From positions 292,056 to 356,055 of the forward strand of contig NZ_VWVU01000005.1 of NCBI RefSeq assembly GCF_008638365.1: a stretch of DNA of 64,000 nt, in the 5' to 3' direction. The notes beneath the pieces are model-generated. The model did not search any database, had not been told where the DNA came from, and saw only the letters and a program-made list of their open reading frames with translations. A program made the position numbers and the translations under genes. The stretch comes from Nocardiopsis quinghaiensis (GTDB lineage Bacteria; Actinomycetota; Actinomycetes; Streptosporangiales; Streptosporangiaceae). Shown piece after piece: positions 8,827-17,768 of this stretch; the first letter of the stretch is position 1, and each line of letters opens with the position of its first letter.

Positions 8827-9060
8827 CTACCCCGCCGTCGGTCGCCCCCGAGGCACCGCGAACCGTTCCGCGAGGGCCCCGGCCAGGGCGGCGAGCTCCT
8901 CCTCGTCACACAGACCGGGAACGAACACCCCGTCGGCGCCGGCCTCCTCGTAGGCGGCGGCCAGTGCGGCCGCCGACGCGTGGTCCCAGGCGTTGGGCAG
9001 CAAGAGGGGTCCGGCCCCTCGGGGAAGCGGTCGGTTCCGGGGTGCTCCATGCGGCCGGGC
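8827..9060 (-). pseudogene. Remnant of isocitrate lyase/PEP mutase family gene
   Basis: Reading the minus strand gives GAGPLLLPNAWDHASAAALA joined directly to AYEEAGADGVFVPGLCDEEELAALAGALAE and a stop. In intact family members the first piece is the N-terminal strand and the second lies more than 120 residues later, after the Asp/Glu metal-binding motifs; here the middle is deleted. No start codon with a ribosome binding site is present in frame. It is therefore a decayed gene with a large internal deletion. Confidence 0.7.
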
Positions 9061-9336
9061 TCGCCGGGTCCGGGACGGGCGGGTCCCCGCTGTGGCATCG
9101 GCCGACCGTAACCCTTTCCGTATGTGACCGTGAATCGGCTTCGCGGAACGCCTTTCATGAAGAATTCACGTCATGACATGTCCCTATTTCATGGATTTCC
9201 TCCGTGGGGCGTTTGTGTAGTGGATTAGTCACTCTGGGTGAAGAGCTTGTCGTCTTCGCTGTTCAGGTGGCTGACGTGGTCGGTGAAATCCCGCATGGCG
9301 GAGGTGTGCTCCTTGCGGTGTGCCATAAGGACCAAC

Positions 9337-9419
9337 GTAGGTATAGGACAGGTATTCCTCTCCGTGCGTTGAGAAAAATCGTGATTATCTTGCACGCCCC
9401 GAATGGACGGTCCTAGGGT
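9337..9419 (+). promoter_or_regulatory. 2-MIB operon promoter and upstream conserved element (copy A)
   Basis: Contains -35 TTGCAC (9390-9395), an 18-bp spacer and -10 TAGGGT (9414-9419), about 155 bases before the encapsulin start. The 83 bp align without gaps to 17474-17556, sharing TAGGTATWGGACA, GARAAAAATC, TTGC, GAATG and TCCTAGG at identical spacing. AGGTAT also occurs twice 11 bases apart here (9339 and 9350), suggesting a regulator site upstream of -35. Between 9061 and 9336 I see no convincing gene. Confidence 0.6.
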
Positions 9420-9573
9420 TGCCAATGGTTTGCGGGGCGCTTTCCTGCGCGTCAACGGCCCTGGTCAGCCCCCGTATCCGCGTAGTCCTCACCCCTTTTC
9501 CTCCCGATCCGCTTCGCAGGGCCCCTCAGGCCCGGCGGAGCGGGCACGCGACCACACAGGAGAGACCCGGCGG

Positions 9574-10977
9574 ATGTCGATCGATTCAGCTCCCGAGGTA
9601 CGGAACGGCAAGCAACAGAGCCTGGGGACCGCCGCCGCGCGCAACCTGGCGACCACGACCAAGTCCGCGCCGCAGATGCAGGGGATCAGCTCCCGCTGGC
9701 TGACCAGGATGCTCCCGTGGGTGCACACCGACGGTGGCGCCTACCGGGTCAACCGGCGGCTGACCTACACCATCGGCGACGGGCGCATCGAGTTCTCGCA
9801 GACCGGTGCGCAGGTCCGGGTCATCCCCCAGGAGCTCGGCGAGCTGGCCCTGCTGCGCGGTTTCGACGACGTCGACGTGCTGACGGCCCTGGCCGACCGC
9901 TTCGTCCAGCGCGACTTCGAGCCCGGCCAGGTGCTGGCGGAGGAAGGCGCCCCGGCCGACCACCTGTACCTGCTGGCGCACGGCCGCGTGCACAAGACCA
10001 GCAACGGCCACTACGGTGACACCAACTGGCTGGGCGTGCTGGCCGACGGCGACAAGTTCGGTGACCGCTACCTGCTCGACACCGAACCCCGGTGGGAGTT
10101 CACCGTCAAGGCCGCGACGGCGGGCACGCTGCTGGAGATGCCCCGACGCGAGTTCATCGCGATCCTGGACGACTCGCCCACCCTGCAAGCCCACGTCCAG
10201 GAGTACCTGTCCCTGCCCGAGCAGCGGCAGAACAAGCACGGCGAGGCCGAGATCGCCCTGTCCTCGGGCCACGTCGGCGAGGCAGAACTCCCCGTCACCT
10301 TCGTCGACTACGACCTCAAACCGCGCGAGTACGAGCTGGACGTGGCCCAGACCGTGCTGCGTGTCCACAGCCGGGTCGCCGACCTCTACAACAAGCCGAT
10401 GAACCAGACCGAGCAGCAGCTGCGGCTGACCATCCAGGCCCTGCGCGAGCGCCAGGAGCACGAGCTGGTCAACAACCGCGAGTTCGGCCTGCTGCACAAC
10501 ACCGAGTTCAAGCAGCGGATCCAGACCCACGACGGGCCGCCCACGCCGGACGACCTGGACGACCTGCTGAGCATGCGCCGCAACACCCAGTACATGTTCG
10601 CGCACCCCAAGGCCATCGCGGCCTTCGGCAAGGAGTGCAACAAGCGGGGGCTGAACATCGGCACCGCGGAGGTCGGCGGCCACCACCTGCCCGCATGGCG
10701 CGGCGTTCCACTCCTGCCGTGCGGCAAGATCCCGGTCTCCGAGCACCAGACCTCGTCGATCATCGCCGTCCGCACCGGAGAGGACAACGAGGGCGTCATC
10801 GGCCTGTACCAGACCGGGCTCCCCGACGAGGTCGAGCCCGGCCTCAACGCGCGCTTCATGGGCATCGACGACAAGGCCGTCATCTCCTACCTCGTCAGCA
10901 CCTACTACTCCGCCGCGGTGCTCGTCCCCGACGCCGTCGGGATCCTGGAGAACGCCGAGGTCCACCCGCGTGGTTGA
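9574..10977 (+). CDS. Family 2B encapsulin shell protein with cyclic-nucleotide-binding domain
   Basis: 467-aa HK97-fold nanocompartment protein of the EshA/SrpI group. A cNMP-binding-like insertion spans about residues 95-205 ([23 protein letters not shown], then [10 protein letters not shown] and [10 protein letters not shown]). The shell core includes [25 protein letters not shown] and the C-terminal [40 protein letters not shown]. In actinomycetes this family is encoded with 2-methylisoborneol synthase, which is its cargo. The downstream cyclase, methyltransferase and isomerase confirm that context. ATG preceded by AGGAGA with 9-nt spacing. Whether the domain binds a nucleotide is not shown by sequence. 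Confidence 0.92.
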   Translation: MSIDSAPEVRNGKQQSLGTAAARNLATTTKSAPQMQGISSRWLTRMLPWVHTDGGAYRVNRRLTYTIGDGRIEFSQTGAQVRVIPQELGELALLRGFDDVDVLTALADRFVQRDFEPGQVLAEEGAPADHLYLLAHGRVHKTSNGHYGDTNWLGVLADGDKFGDRYLLDTEPRWEFTVKAATAGTLLEMPRREFIAILDDSPTLQAHVQEYLSLPEQRQNKHGEAEIALSSGHVGEAELPVTFVDYDLKPREYELDVAQTVLRVHSRVADLYNKPMNQTEQQLRLTIQALRERQEHELVNNREFGLLHNTEFKQRIQTHDGPPTPDDLDDLLSMRRNTQYMFAHPKAIAAFGKECNKRGLNIGTAEVGGHHLPAWRGVPLLPCGKIPVSEHQTSSIIAVRTGEDNEGVIGLYQTGLPDEVEPGLNARFMGIDDKAVISYLVSTYYSAAVLVPDAVGILENAEVHPRG

Positions 10978-11012
10978 CGATCCGGCACTGTCAGGGAAGG
11001 AGGTCTGAGACG

Positions 11013-12350
11013 GTGTCACCGCTGTCCAGGATGTCAGCCCCCGCCGTCTCCCCGGAGGTGGCGGACCTGGTGGGGGCCCTGCTCCGCGACCCGCGGCGCC
11101 CGGGGAAACGGGACCTGCTGGCGCCCGCGTCCGCACCGGCCCCGCGGACACCGCCCGCGCCCCGGCTGCCCGTCGGGCGCTCGGGGATCGGGACGTCGGC
11201 GCTCCGGCTCCGGCTGTCCCCGCGGCACGCGGCCGACCAGAGCCCGAGCACCGCCGCCGCGGGCATCGCACCGGGCGTTCCCGCCCATCCGGTGGGCGCG
11301 CGTCTCCCCGGGACCCCCACCACCGACGCCGCCCATCCGCGGGACGGGGCGGAGCGTCCGGAGGGCGACGGTCCACGGGAGAAGCGGGTCGAGCAGGTCC
11401 CGGCGCTGTACTGCCCGCCCGCCGTGCGCGACGACCCCGCCCTGGGCGAGGAGGTCGACGACCGGCTGGTCGAGTGGGCCGAGGAGGTGGGGGTCTACCC
11501 CGGTCAGCTCGACCGCGTCCGCGCGGCCGGGTTCGGACGCCTCATCATGCTCGCCCACCCCGAGACCGACGACCCCGACCGGCTGCTGGCGGCCGCCAAG
11601 TGCGCCCTGTCCGAGTGGTCGGTGGACGACCACTACGTCGACGGCGAGGTGGAGGAGGCCCGTCCGGAGACGCTCGGCCGGCGCCTGGCGATCGCGCACT
11701 CGGTCATCGACCAGGCCCACCTGCCGCGGCGCTACGCGCCCCAGCTGGAGGAGGTCGTCCGCGGGGACCCCGTTATGGTCGCCCTCCGTTCCAGCCTGGC
11801 CAACCTGGGCGCCTACGCCACGGCGGCACAGGTGCGCAGGCTCCGCCACGAGCTGGCGATCATGTTCGTGGCCTACAACCAGGAGGCCGTCTGGCTGGCC
11901 ACCGGGCACAGGCCGCCGGTCTGGGAGTTCCTCATGCACCGGCACGAGAACAGCTTCGTGCCGTGCATGGCGCTCATCGACCCGGTCGCCGGATACGAGC
12001 TCCCCTGGGCGGAGTTCGCCCAGCCGAGCGTGCGCCGCGTGTTCACCCTGGCGGGAAGCGCGAGCGTGATCGTGAACGACCTGTACTCGATGGGCAAGGA
12101 GGACGTCACCGACCTCAGCCTGCCCAGACTGATCGCCACCGAGGACGACTGCTCGCTGGGCGAGGCCGTCCAGCGCACCGTCGACGTCCACGACGAGCTG
12201 ATGCACGCCTTCGAGGCCGAGGCCGCCGCCCTGGCCCTCAGCGGCTCACCGGAACTGCGCCGCTTCCTGTGGGGCCTGTGGGCCTGGCTCGGCGGCAGCC
12301 GTGAATGGCACGCCCGCAGCCCCCGCTACCACGGCGCGGACAGCTCCTGA
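11013..12350 (+). CDS. 2-methylisoborneol synthase (terpene cyclase)
   Basis: 445 aa; converts 2-methyl-GPP to 2-methylisoborneol. Mg-binding acidic motif in SVDDHYVDGEVEEA near residue 205 and the NSE/DTE-type NDLYSMGKE near residue 354. The first about 110 residues are Pro/Ala/Gly-rich and disordered, with GTSALRLRLSPRH inside; such N-terminal extensions of 2-MIB synthases carry the encapsulin-loading signal. GTG start with GGAAGGAGG 9 nt upstream, 35 bp after the shell gene. The C-terminal SREWHARSPRYHG is typical of the bacterial cyclases of this type. Confidence 0.93.
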   Translation: MSPLSRMSAPAVSPEVADLVGALLRDPRRPGKRDLLAPASAPAPRTPPAPRLPVGRSGIGTSALRLRLSPRHAADQSPSTAAAGIAPGVPAHPVGARLPGTPTTDAAHPRDGAERPEGDGPREKRVEQVPALYCPPAVRDDPALGEEVDDRLVEWAEEVGVYPGQLDRVRAAGFGRLIMLAHPETDDPDRLLAAAKCALSEWSVDDHYVDGEVEEARPETLGRRLAIAHSVIDQAHLPRRYAPQLEEVVRGDPVMVALRSSLANLGAYATAAQVRRLRHELAIMFVAYNQEAVWLATGHRPPVWEFLMHRHENSFVPCMALIDPVAGYELPWAEFAQPSVRRVFTLAGSASVIVNDLYSMGKEDVTDLSLPRLIATEDDCSLGEAVQRTVDVHDELMHAFEAEAAALALSGSPELRRFLWGLWAWLGGSREWHARSPRYHGADSS

Positions 12351-12463
12351 GCGGGGGAGCGGCCCCGTACGGCCCGCCCTGATCCGCCCTTCACCCCGAT
12401 CCGCCTGCTCGCCCGGTCCGGCCCCGGCCGACCGGGACACCACACGACAAGGAGTTCTCCCTC

Positions 12464-13318
12464 ATGACCGAGACCATGGCCCCCAACGTCCTGCGCACCG
12501 CCTACCAGAAGTCCGTGGCGGCGTACTGGAACGCCGAGAAGGACCCCGTCAACATCCGGCTCGGCGAGGTCGACGGCCTGTACCACCACCACTACGGGAT
12601 CGGCGACTACGACCCCTCCGTGCTGGAGGGCCCGGAGGAGACCCGTGACGAGCGCGTCATCCGGGAGATGCACCGCCTGGAGACGGCGCAGGCGAACCTG
12701 CTCCTGGACCACCTGGGACGGATCTCACCGGACGACCGGATCATGGACACCGGCTCGGGGCGGGGCGGCACCAGCTTCATGGCCCACCAGCGCTTCGGCT
12801 GCCACGTGGACGGGGTGACGATCTCCGAGCAGCAGGTCGCCTTCGCCAACGGGCAGGCCGAGGAGAGGGGTGTGGCCGACCGGGTGCGGTTCCACTTCCG
12901 CAACATGCTCGACACCGGCTTCGGAACGGGTTCCCTGCGCGCCAGCTGGAACAACGAGTCCACCATGTACGTGGACCTGTTCGACCTCTTCCGCGAGCAC
13001 GCCCGCCTGCTGGAGTACGGCGGCCGCTACGTCACCATCACCGGATGCTACAACGACGTCACCGGAGGTCGCTCCAAGGCCGTCAGCCGCATCGACGAGC
13101 ACTACACCTGCAACATCCACTCCCGCAGCGAGTACTTCAGGGCGATGGCGGCCAACAGCCTCGTCCCGATCGAGGTCGTCGACCTCACCGCGAGCACGAT
13201 CCCGTACTGGGAGCTGCGTGCGCGGTCCTCGGTGGCCACCGGGATCGAGGACCCCTTCCTCACCGCGTACCGGGAGGGGAGCTTCCACTACCTGCTCATC
13301 GCGGCCGACCGCGTCTGA
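12464..13318 (+). CDS. Geranyl diphosphate 2-C-methyltransferase
   Basis: 284 aa; SAM-dependent methylation of GPP to 2-methyl-GPP, the committed step of 2-MIB synthesis. SAM site DTGSGRGGTSF near residue 95; YHHHYGIGDYD and WNNESTMYVDL are hallmark segments of this family. Directly follows the synthase in the operon (113 bp) with an AAGGAG ribosome binding site. Length and motifs are those of the family; no anomaly seen. Confidence 0.95.
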   Translation: MTETMAPNVLRTAYQKSVAAYWNAEKDPVNIRLGEVDGLYHHHYGIGDYDPSVLEGPEETRDERVIREMHRLETAQANLLLDHLGRISPDDRIMDTGSGRGGTSFMAHQRFGCHVDGVTISEQQVAFANGQAEERGVADRVRFHFRNMLDTGFGTGSLRASWNNESTMYVDLFDLFREHARLLEYGGRYVTITGCYNDVTGGRSKAVSRIDEHYTCNIHSRSEYFRAMAANSLVPIEVVDLTASTIPYWELRARSSVATGIEDPFLTAYREGSFHYLLIAADRV

Positions 13319-13396
13319 CGCGTCGCGCGGCGGCGCGGACCCCGCGCCGCCGCGACCCCGCATCCGCCGTCGAACGTTCGAACGTGAGGGACGCCC

Positions 13397-13996
13397 ATGC
13401 CCACCAGTCCAGCCGCCGACCACCGTTCCACCGCATCCTTGGCCGACCCCGGCGCCGAGCCGGTCATGCTCGAACTGGTCGACGAGAACGGGACGACGAT
13501 CGGTACCGCGGAGAAGGTCTCCGCGCACCTGCCCCCCGGGCGACTGCACCGGGCCTTCTCCGTCTTCCTCTTCGACGACCGGGGCCGCCTGCTGCTCCAG
13601 CGCCGCGCCCTCGGCAAGTACCACTCGCCCGGGGTGTGGTCCAACACCTGCTGCGGCCATCCCCACCCCGGGGAGCCGCCCTTCGTGGCCGCCGCCCGGC
13701 GCACCTGCGAGGAACTGGGCGCGGCCCCAGCGCTCATGCGCGAGGCCGGGACGGTGCGCTACAACCACCCGGACCCCGACTCCGGTCTGGTGGAACAGGA
13801 GTACAACCACCTCTTCGTGGGACTGGTGCGCGGTCGGCTCCGCCCCGATCCGGACGAGGTCGCCGAGACCGCGTTCGCCGGCTCCGCCGAGCTGGAGCGC
13901 ATGTGCGAGACCCTGCCGTTCTCGGCGTGGTTCCCCACCGTGGTCGACGCCGTGCTGCCCGCGGTGCGCGAACTGACCGGAAGCCCCGACTGGTGA
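13397..13996 (+). CDS. idi: Isopentenyl-diphosphate delta-isomerase, type 1
   Basis: 199-aa Nudix-fold enzyme that interconverts IPP and DMAPP. Catalytic Cys in SNTCCGHPHPGE, the metal-binding TCEELG Nudix segment and the catalytic-Glu region LVEQEYNHLFVG are present. It ends the 2-MIB operon, 78 bp after the methyltransferase, with GTGAGGGA before the ATG. Its inclusion suggests dedicated DMAPP supply for GPP. The first about 25 residues are an unconserved extension. Confidence 0.93.
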   Translation: MPTSPAADHRSTASLADPGAEPVMLELVDENGTTIGTAEKVSAHLPPGRLHRAFSVFLFDDRGRLLLQRRALGKYHSPGVWSNTCCGHPHPGEPPFVAAARRTCEELGAAPALMREAGTVRYNHPDPDSGLVEQEYNHLFVGLVRGRLRPDPDEVAETAFAGSAELERMCETLPFSAWFPTVVDAVLPAVRELTGSPDW

Positions 13997-14035
13997 CTCC
14001 ACCCGTACGTGCGGTGCGCGCCGTGCGGTGGTGAC

Positions 14036-14071
14036 GGTGCGGGGCGCCCGGACGAAGCGGCGCCCCGCACC
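14036..14071 (+). terminator. Hairpin terminator after the 2-MIB operon
   Basis: Arms GGTGCGGGGCGCC (14036-14048) and GGCGCCCCGCACC (14059-14071) are perfectly complementary, 13 bp with a 10-nt loop, 40 bp after idi. No U-tract follows, as is common in actinomycetes. The rest of 13997-14349 shows no gene. Confidence 0.75.
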
Positions 14072-14349
14072 GAGCGGTCGGTGCGCCGGGTCAGTCCCCC
14101 CGCGGCCGGGCCTCACCGCGTGGCCGTACCGTTCGGGCCGTGCGGGCCGTGCGCCCGTGGCAGCGCTGTGGGTGCCGCCGGAACGCCGCGGGGAACCGCA
14201 CGGGCGGGCCGGTGGCGCTCACGCTCGCTCCGGGTGCCGCCGGGGAGAAGCGAGCTCGGAGCGAGGCGGGCGAGGGACCAAAGGCCGGTGCGCGGCCTTC
14301 GGTCTCGCTCGTAGGTTGTGGGTGTCCGCCCCCTCACCCCTGGAGCACG

Positions 14350-15159
14350 ATGACCACCCCACCCCCCGTCGACACCACGGTGTCGCACTCGGCGCGTGTC
14401 TGGAACTACTGGCTGGGCGGCAAGGACCACTATCCCGTCGACCGGGAGGCGGGCGACCAGATCGTCGCGGTCCTGCCCGAGATCGTGGACATCGCCCTGG
14501 CCACCCGCGGCTTCCTCACGCGCGTCGTCACCCACCTGGTCAGGAACGAGGGCATCGTCCAGTTCCTGGACATCGGCGCCGGTCTGCCCACCGCCAACAA
14601 CACCCACGAGGTCGCCCAGGCCGCGAACCCCGCCGCGCGGGTGGTCTACGTCGACAACGACCCGCTGGTGCTGGCCCACGCGTGCGCCCTGCTGGCCGGG
14701 ACTCCCGAGGGCGCCACCGACTACGTGCACGCCGACCTGCGCGATCCCGCGGCCATCCTGGCGGAGGCGGGGAGGACACTGGACCGGGGGCGGCCGGTGG
14801 CGGTGATCCTGCTCGGCGTCCTGCCCTTCGTGGGCGACGACGCCGAGGCCGGGGCGATCCTGGACCACCTGATGGGCGCGCTGGCCCCGGGCAGCTTCCT
14901 GGCGATCGTGCACAGCACCAGTGCGGTGACGGGGGAGACGATGGCCGAGGCGGTGCGCCTGTGGAACGAGGCCGGGTCGGCGGTCTACCACCTGCGCACC
15001 CCCGAGCGGCTCACCGCCCTGTTCGGTGGCCTGGAACTGGTGGAGCCTGGCGTGGTCTCCTGCCCGCTGTGGCGGCCCGAGCCCGCCCAGGTGGAGTGGG
15101 CCAGGGAGATGGACGAGTTCTGCGGCCTGGCCCGCAAACCCGGAGGCGCCACGGTGTGA
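14350..15159 (+). CDS. SAM-dependent methyltransferase, DUF574-like
   Basis: 269 aa. Hallmarks of this actinomycete family: near-N-terminal SARVWNYWLGGKDHYPVDREAGD, the SAM site FLDIGAGLPTANNTHEVAQ, then VVYVDNDPLVLAHA and the late EEP-free VVSCPLWRPEP. Members are abundant in Streptomyces and relatives; substrates are mostly unknown. It is monocistronic, after the 2-MIB terminator; I do not think it belongs to that pathway. ATG chosen because TVSHSARVWNYWLGGK is always near the start; the longer frame is not coding. Confidence 0.9.
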   Translation: MTTPPPVDTTVSHSARVWNYWLGGKDHYPVDREAGDQIVAVLPEIVDIALATRGFLTRVVTHLVRNEGIVQFLDIGAGLPTANNTHEVAQAANPAARVVYVDNDPLVLAHACALLAGTPEGATDYVHADLRDPAAILAEAGRTLDRGRPVAVILLGVLPFVGDDAEAGAILDHLMGALAPGSFLAIVHSTSAVTGETMAEAVRLWNEAGSAVYHLRTPERLTALFGGLELVEPGVVSCPLWRPEPAQVEWAREMDEFCGLARKPGGATV

Positions 15160-15491
15160 GCCTCCTTCGGCGCCCGTTCCGGGTTCCGCTCCGGTGCCGC
15201 GTTCGGCCGGGAAACCCGGGAGGGCGGGGCGGATATCGGGAGGCGAGGTTCTCAGGAGGTCGGGGGAGGCCGGGAGAAATATGCGGGATAAGAAATAGGA
15301 TTCCCGTCGCCCACCCTTTTTAAACCTTCGCCCCAAGAACAATGGGATAAACAACATTACTTTGGTCGGGACTCTTGGAATTCGAGATGGGTTTGGCTAC
15401 CGTGTCTTGTGCGGGCGGGCCGGTAGGCTGGCGAGGGTCCGTCGGGGAAGGGAAGCATGGACAACGGAGAGAACTGAGGTCCGACACACAT

Positions 15492-15520
15492 GCGCCCGGC
15501 CCGATCAGGGAGCCGGGCGC
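15492..15520 (-). terminator. Hairpin downstream of the 352-aa gene
   Basis: Perfect 9-bp arms GCGCCCGGC and GCCGGGCGC with an 11-nt loop. It lies about 125 bp after the stop of the minus-strand gene and could end its transcript or be bidirectional. The remaining 15160-15645 sequence holds no gene that I can support. Confidence 0.45.
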
Positions 15521-15645
15521 GCCAGAAAAGCACCAGTGGCGCCTGGGGCCACTCGGTGGAATTCAGCCGTCGTTTTCCATTGACGTTCTCTCTTGCTTGT
15601 GCAGGTTTCTGCGTGCTTGTGCAGGTTTTCTGCGTAAAATATGTA

Positions 15646-16704
15646 TTAGCCTGGCCACACCCATGATATACCGTAGCGCAGGTCGGGTGTGATGTCTTCG
15701 TTCTCGAATATCCTGTAGAGGTATCTCCCCTCGTCGAGGTGCTCCAGATGCCGGCCCTCGCTGATCGGCGGTTCCAGTTCTCCTTCGACCTCCTGGGAAC
15801 TGACGAACCACCACGCGCGGACAGGAAGATGCGGTTCCCGGAACCTGAGATGGAACTCGATGCGCTTGGTGAAGGACGTGCGAGGACGCCACACGATGAC
15901 GGGCCTGCACGTGGCGTCGCTGTTCACGTTGATCCGGGATCCGAAGGAGTAGACGCCGTCCGTGGGGGCGAGGTCCTTGTGGATGCTGATCCTGGCGAGA
16001 AGGTCGCCGCTGACGGTCTCGGAGCGTTCGACCACACGGCAGCCGTAGAGACTCTCGATGTCCAGCAAACCGGTCTTGTTCTCGTTGAAGTACCGGTGGG
16101 TCACCGTCAGATCGGGACTGGTCTGCGGTGAGGTCGCCCTCACCCACCGCGTGACGTCCTGGGTCCGTAGGACGCCGGTGTCGGAGAAAGCGCACGAGTA
16201 GGAGATCGCCTCCACCGCGAGTTCTCCCTGGGGCGCGATCGGGCGCAGCGGGAAATCATGCAGATGGGCCCGGTCGGACACCTGGTGGCCGTTGTCCAGG
16301 TAGCGGGAGACCTGTTCTATCGCCTTGTTCTCGCGCCGCTCCATGGTGCGCAGGCTGTCCACATGGAGGCGTCGCATCTCGGAGTCCGGTGAATTCCTCA
16401 GGTCGCGGTTGTAGTCCTTGCGGCGCTCCATCAGGGTGCGCTGCTGGTATCGCAGATCCAGCCGCAGCGCCACAAGCAGGGACTCGCGGAACTTGGGGTC
16501 TTCGATGGAATCTATGAGGTGCGTGAGCTCCATGATCAGGCGGTCGGCGGTGACCTCTTCCCCTCGGGCCTCGATCCTCTCCCGAATCGAGCGTTCGAGA
16601 AGGATGCTCTCCGACAGTCTGTCCGACGTGCAGCCGATTCCCCGGCGCAGTTCTCTCAGGGCATGCTCGTACTCGCCCTGTGCACGGGGAATGTTGACGT
16701 ACAT
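15646..16704 (-). CDS. Unrecognised 352-aa protein
   Basis: I do not recognise this family. Residues 1-145 are predicted helical and charged (YEHALRELRRGIG, ESILLERSIRERIEARGEEVTADRLIMELTHLIDSIED, MERRENKAIEQVSRYL). The second half is beta-rich with many aromatics (VIVWRPRTSFTKRIEFHLRFREPHLPVRAWWFV, YRIFENEDITPDLRYGISWVWP). No signal peptide or membrane segment. GC content is lower than in neighbours, suggesting acquisition. The N-terminal half could act as a coiled coil. ATG at 16704; the ribosome binding site is weak. Confidence 0.65.
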   Translation of the reverse strand: MYVNIPRAQGEYEHALRELRRGIGCTSDRLSESILLERSIRERIEARGEEVTADRLIMELTHLIDSIEDPKFRESLLVALRLDLRYQQRTLMERRKDYNRDLRNSPDSEMRRLHVDSLRTMERRENKAIEQVSRYLDNGHQVSDRAHLHDFPLRPIAPQGELAVEAISYSCAFSDTGVLRTQDVTRWVRATSPQTSPDLTVTHRYFNENKTGLLDIESLYGCRVVERSETVSGDLLARISIHKDLAPTDGVYSFGSRINVNSDATCRPVIVWRPRTSFTKRIEFHLRFREPHLPVRAWWFVSSQEVEGELEPPISEGRHLEHLDEGRYLYRIFENEDITPDLRYGISWVWPG

Positions 16705-16949
16705 CGGATGTACCCTTCACGTCCCTTGGGTGTGCGCTTATCCGCGAATAGTCCCCAAAATGGACATTTCCGGATGTGAAGGGTTTAGCTTAACCTTGAG
16801 CCGGGTCCTCCGCAAGAGGCCCTGAACTCAGGCCCCATAGTAACCATCAAGTCACTGACCTTGCCTCAGGTTCGACGCGTTTCCCGCTTGTTCTTCCGCC
16901 TGTGGGACGGCCTCGCAGAAGAGACAAAGGATCATCGGAGGTGTGCGTC

Positions 16950-17132
16950 GTGAACGTCACCGTCATCCTGGTCGCCGCTACCGCCATCACGTTCTTCCTC
17001 GTCGGGGCCGTTCTGGTCGCGACCTTCGCCATGGCCGCCCTGGCCCACAATCAGAACCGCATGCAGAGGCGGTTGCGCCACTGGCAGGACGAGGCCGCGC
17101 GCCTGAGCCGGGTCGGCGAGACCGAGAGCTGA
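16950..17132 (+). CDS. Small single-pass membrane protein
   Basis: 60 aa: one hydrophobic helix (VILVAATAITFFLVGAVLVATFAMAAL) then a basic amphipathic tail HNQNRMQRRLRHWQDEAARL. GTG start at 16950 is supported by GGAGGT 8 nt upstream. Orientation probably N-out with the positively charged tail inside. Function unknown; no partner gene is adjacent. Confidence 0.6.
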   Translation: MNVTVILVAATAITFFLVGAVLVATFAMAALAHNQNRMQRRLRHWQDEAARLSRVGETES

Positions 17133-17186
17133 CTCCCGCCGCCCCCACCGATCCCGCCGGCCCCGCTGGCCTGGCCGGTCCCGTCT

Positions 17187-17213
17187 CCCCGCGGTGCGGG
17201 CCGCACCGCGGGG
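17187..17213 (+). terminator. Strong hairpin after the small membrane protein
   Basis: CCCCGCGGTGCG and CGCACCGCGGGG, 12 bp, loop of 3 nt, 55 bp after the stop. Probable terminator. Confidence 0.65.
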
Positions 17214-17293
17214 GCGGGTGCGGACGTGGCGGTGCGCCTCCATCGGTCATCCGGAAACTCCCCGGTCGTCCTCTCGGCCCCGGCCGGGCATGT

Positions 17294-17311
17294 CATTCCC
17301 CGTGGGGAATG
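17294..17311. promoter_or_regulatory. Palindrome CATTCCCC-GT-GGGGAATG
   Basis: Perfect 8-bp inverted repeat with a 2-bp centre in a non-coding stretch about 165 bp upstream of the copy B element. Possible operator; no regulator gene is next to it. Confidence 0.3.
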
Positions 17312-17473
17312 CACATCACAAAATGTCATGAATTCAGGAGAATCATCGCGGCGAGTGGGCGGAGTCCCGTGAGGGCTCCTGCCCGTGGGTTCCCACTGGT
17401 CAAAGCCTTACGTGAGTGTGTGGGGGCAGGTGAGGGCGCGTATGTGCAGTTGTTGACCTGGATAAGGGCCTAG

Positions 17474-17556
17474 ATAGGTATTGGACAACCTTTTCTCGCT
17501 TCGTGTGGAAAAAAATCCGGTATCCCTTGCGCCTTTCGAATGTCCCCTCCTAGGAT
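17474..17556 (+). promoter_or_regulatory. Orphan promoter and upstream element (copy B) matching the 2-MIB promoter
   Basis: -35 TTGCGC (17527-17532), 18-bp spacer, -10 TAGGAT (17551-17556). Aligns gap-free over 83 bp with 9337-9419; I count about 53 identical bases, in blocks. No gene lies downstream on the plus strand: the next annotated gene is convergent and ends at 17769. The transcript would run through the two hairpins listed below. Confidence 0.55.
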
Positions 17557-17635
17557 GATCATCAGTTCACGAAGAGGCTTCCGCCGCCAGCGGGTCCGGC
17601 CGGTTCGTGCAGGCAATTCCCTCCCCCTCCCCCCG

Positions 17636-17720
17636 GTCCGTCCCGTGAGGTCCCCTCAACCTTGCGGGACGGACACACCAACGGGGGAGAGAGCCCCGGT
17701 CGGTGCCGGCCGGGGCGGAT
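17636..17720 (+). ncRNA. Two-hairpin structure downstream of orphan promoter, possible small RNA
   Basis: Hairpin 1: GTCCGTCCCG (17636-17645) with CGGGACGGAC (17665-17674), 10 bp, 19-nt loop. Hairpin 2: CCCCGGTCG with the following CGGCCGGGG around 17694-17715, one G-U pair. With a sigma-70-like promoter 80 bp upstream, this could be a structured RNA or its terminator. It could equally be the terminator of the convergent metallophosphoesterase gene. Confidence 0.3.
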
Positions 17721-17768
17721 CCCCGCCTTCCGAAGCGGAGGGCGGTGGAGCCTGGAGCCCGTTCGGCC

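Noticed and set aside
9225..9326. 33-codon minus-strand ORF upstream of the 2-MIB promoter (MAHRKEHTSAMRDF...)
   Set aside because: No ribosome binding site and no family recognised; kept out for lack of support, though its composition is not absurd for a small protein.
14113..15357. Minus-strand ORF opposite the DUF574 methyltransferase
   Set aside because: Shadow frame with no domain.
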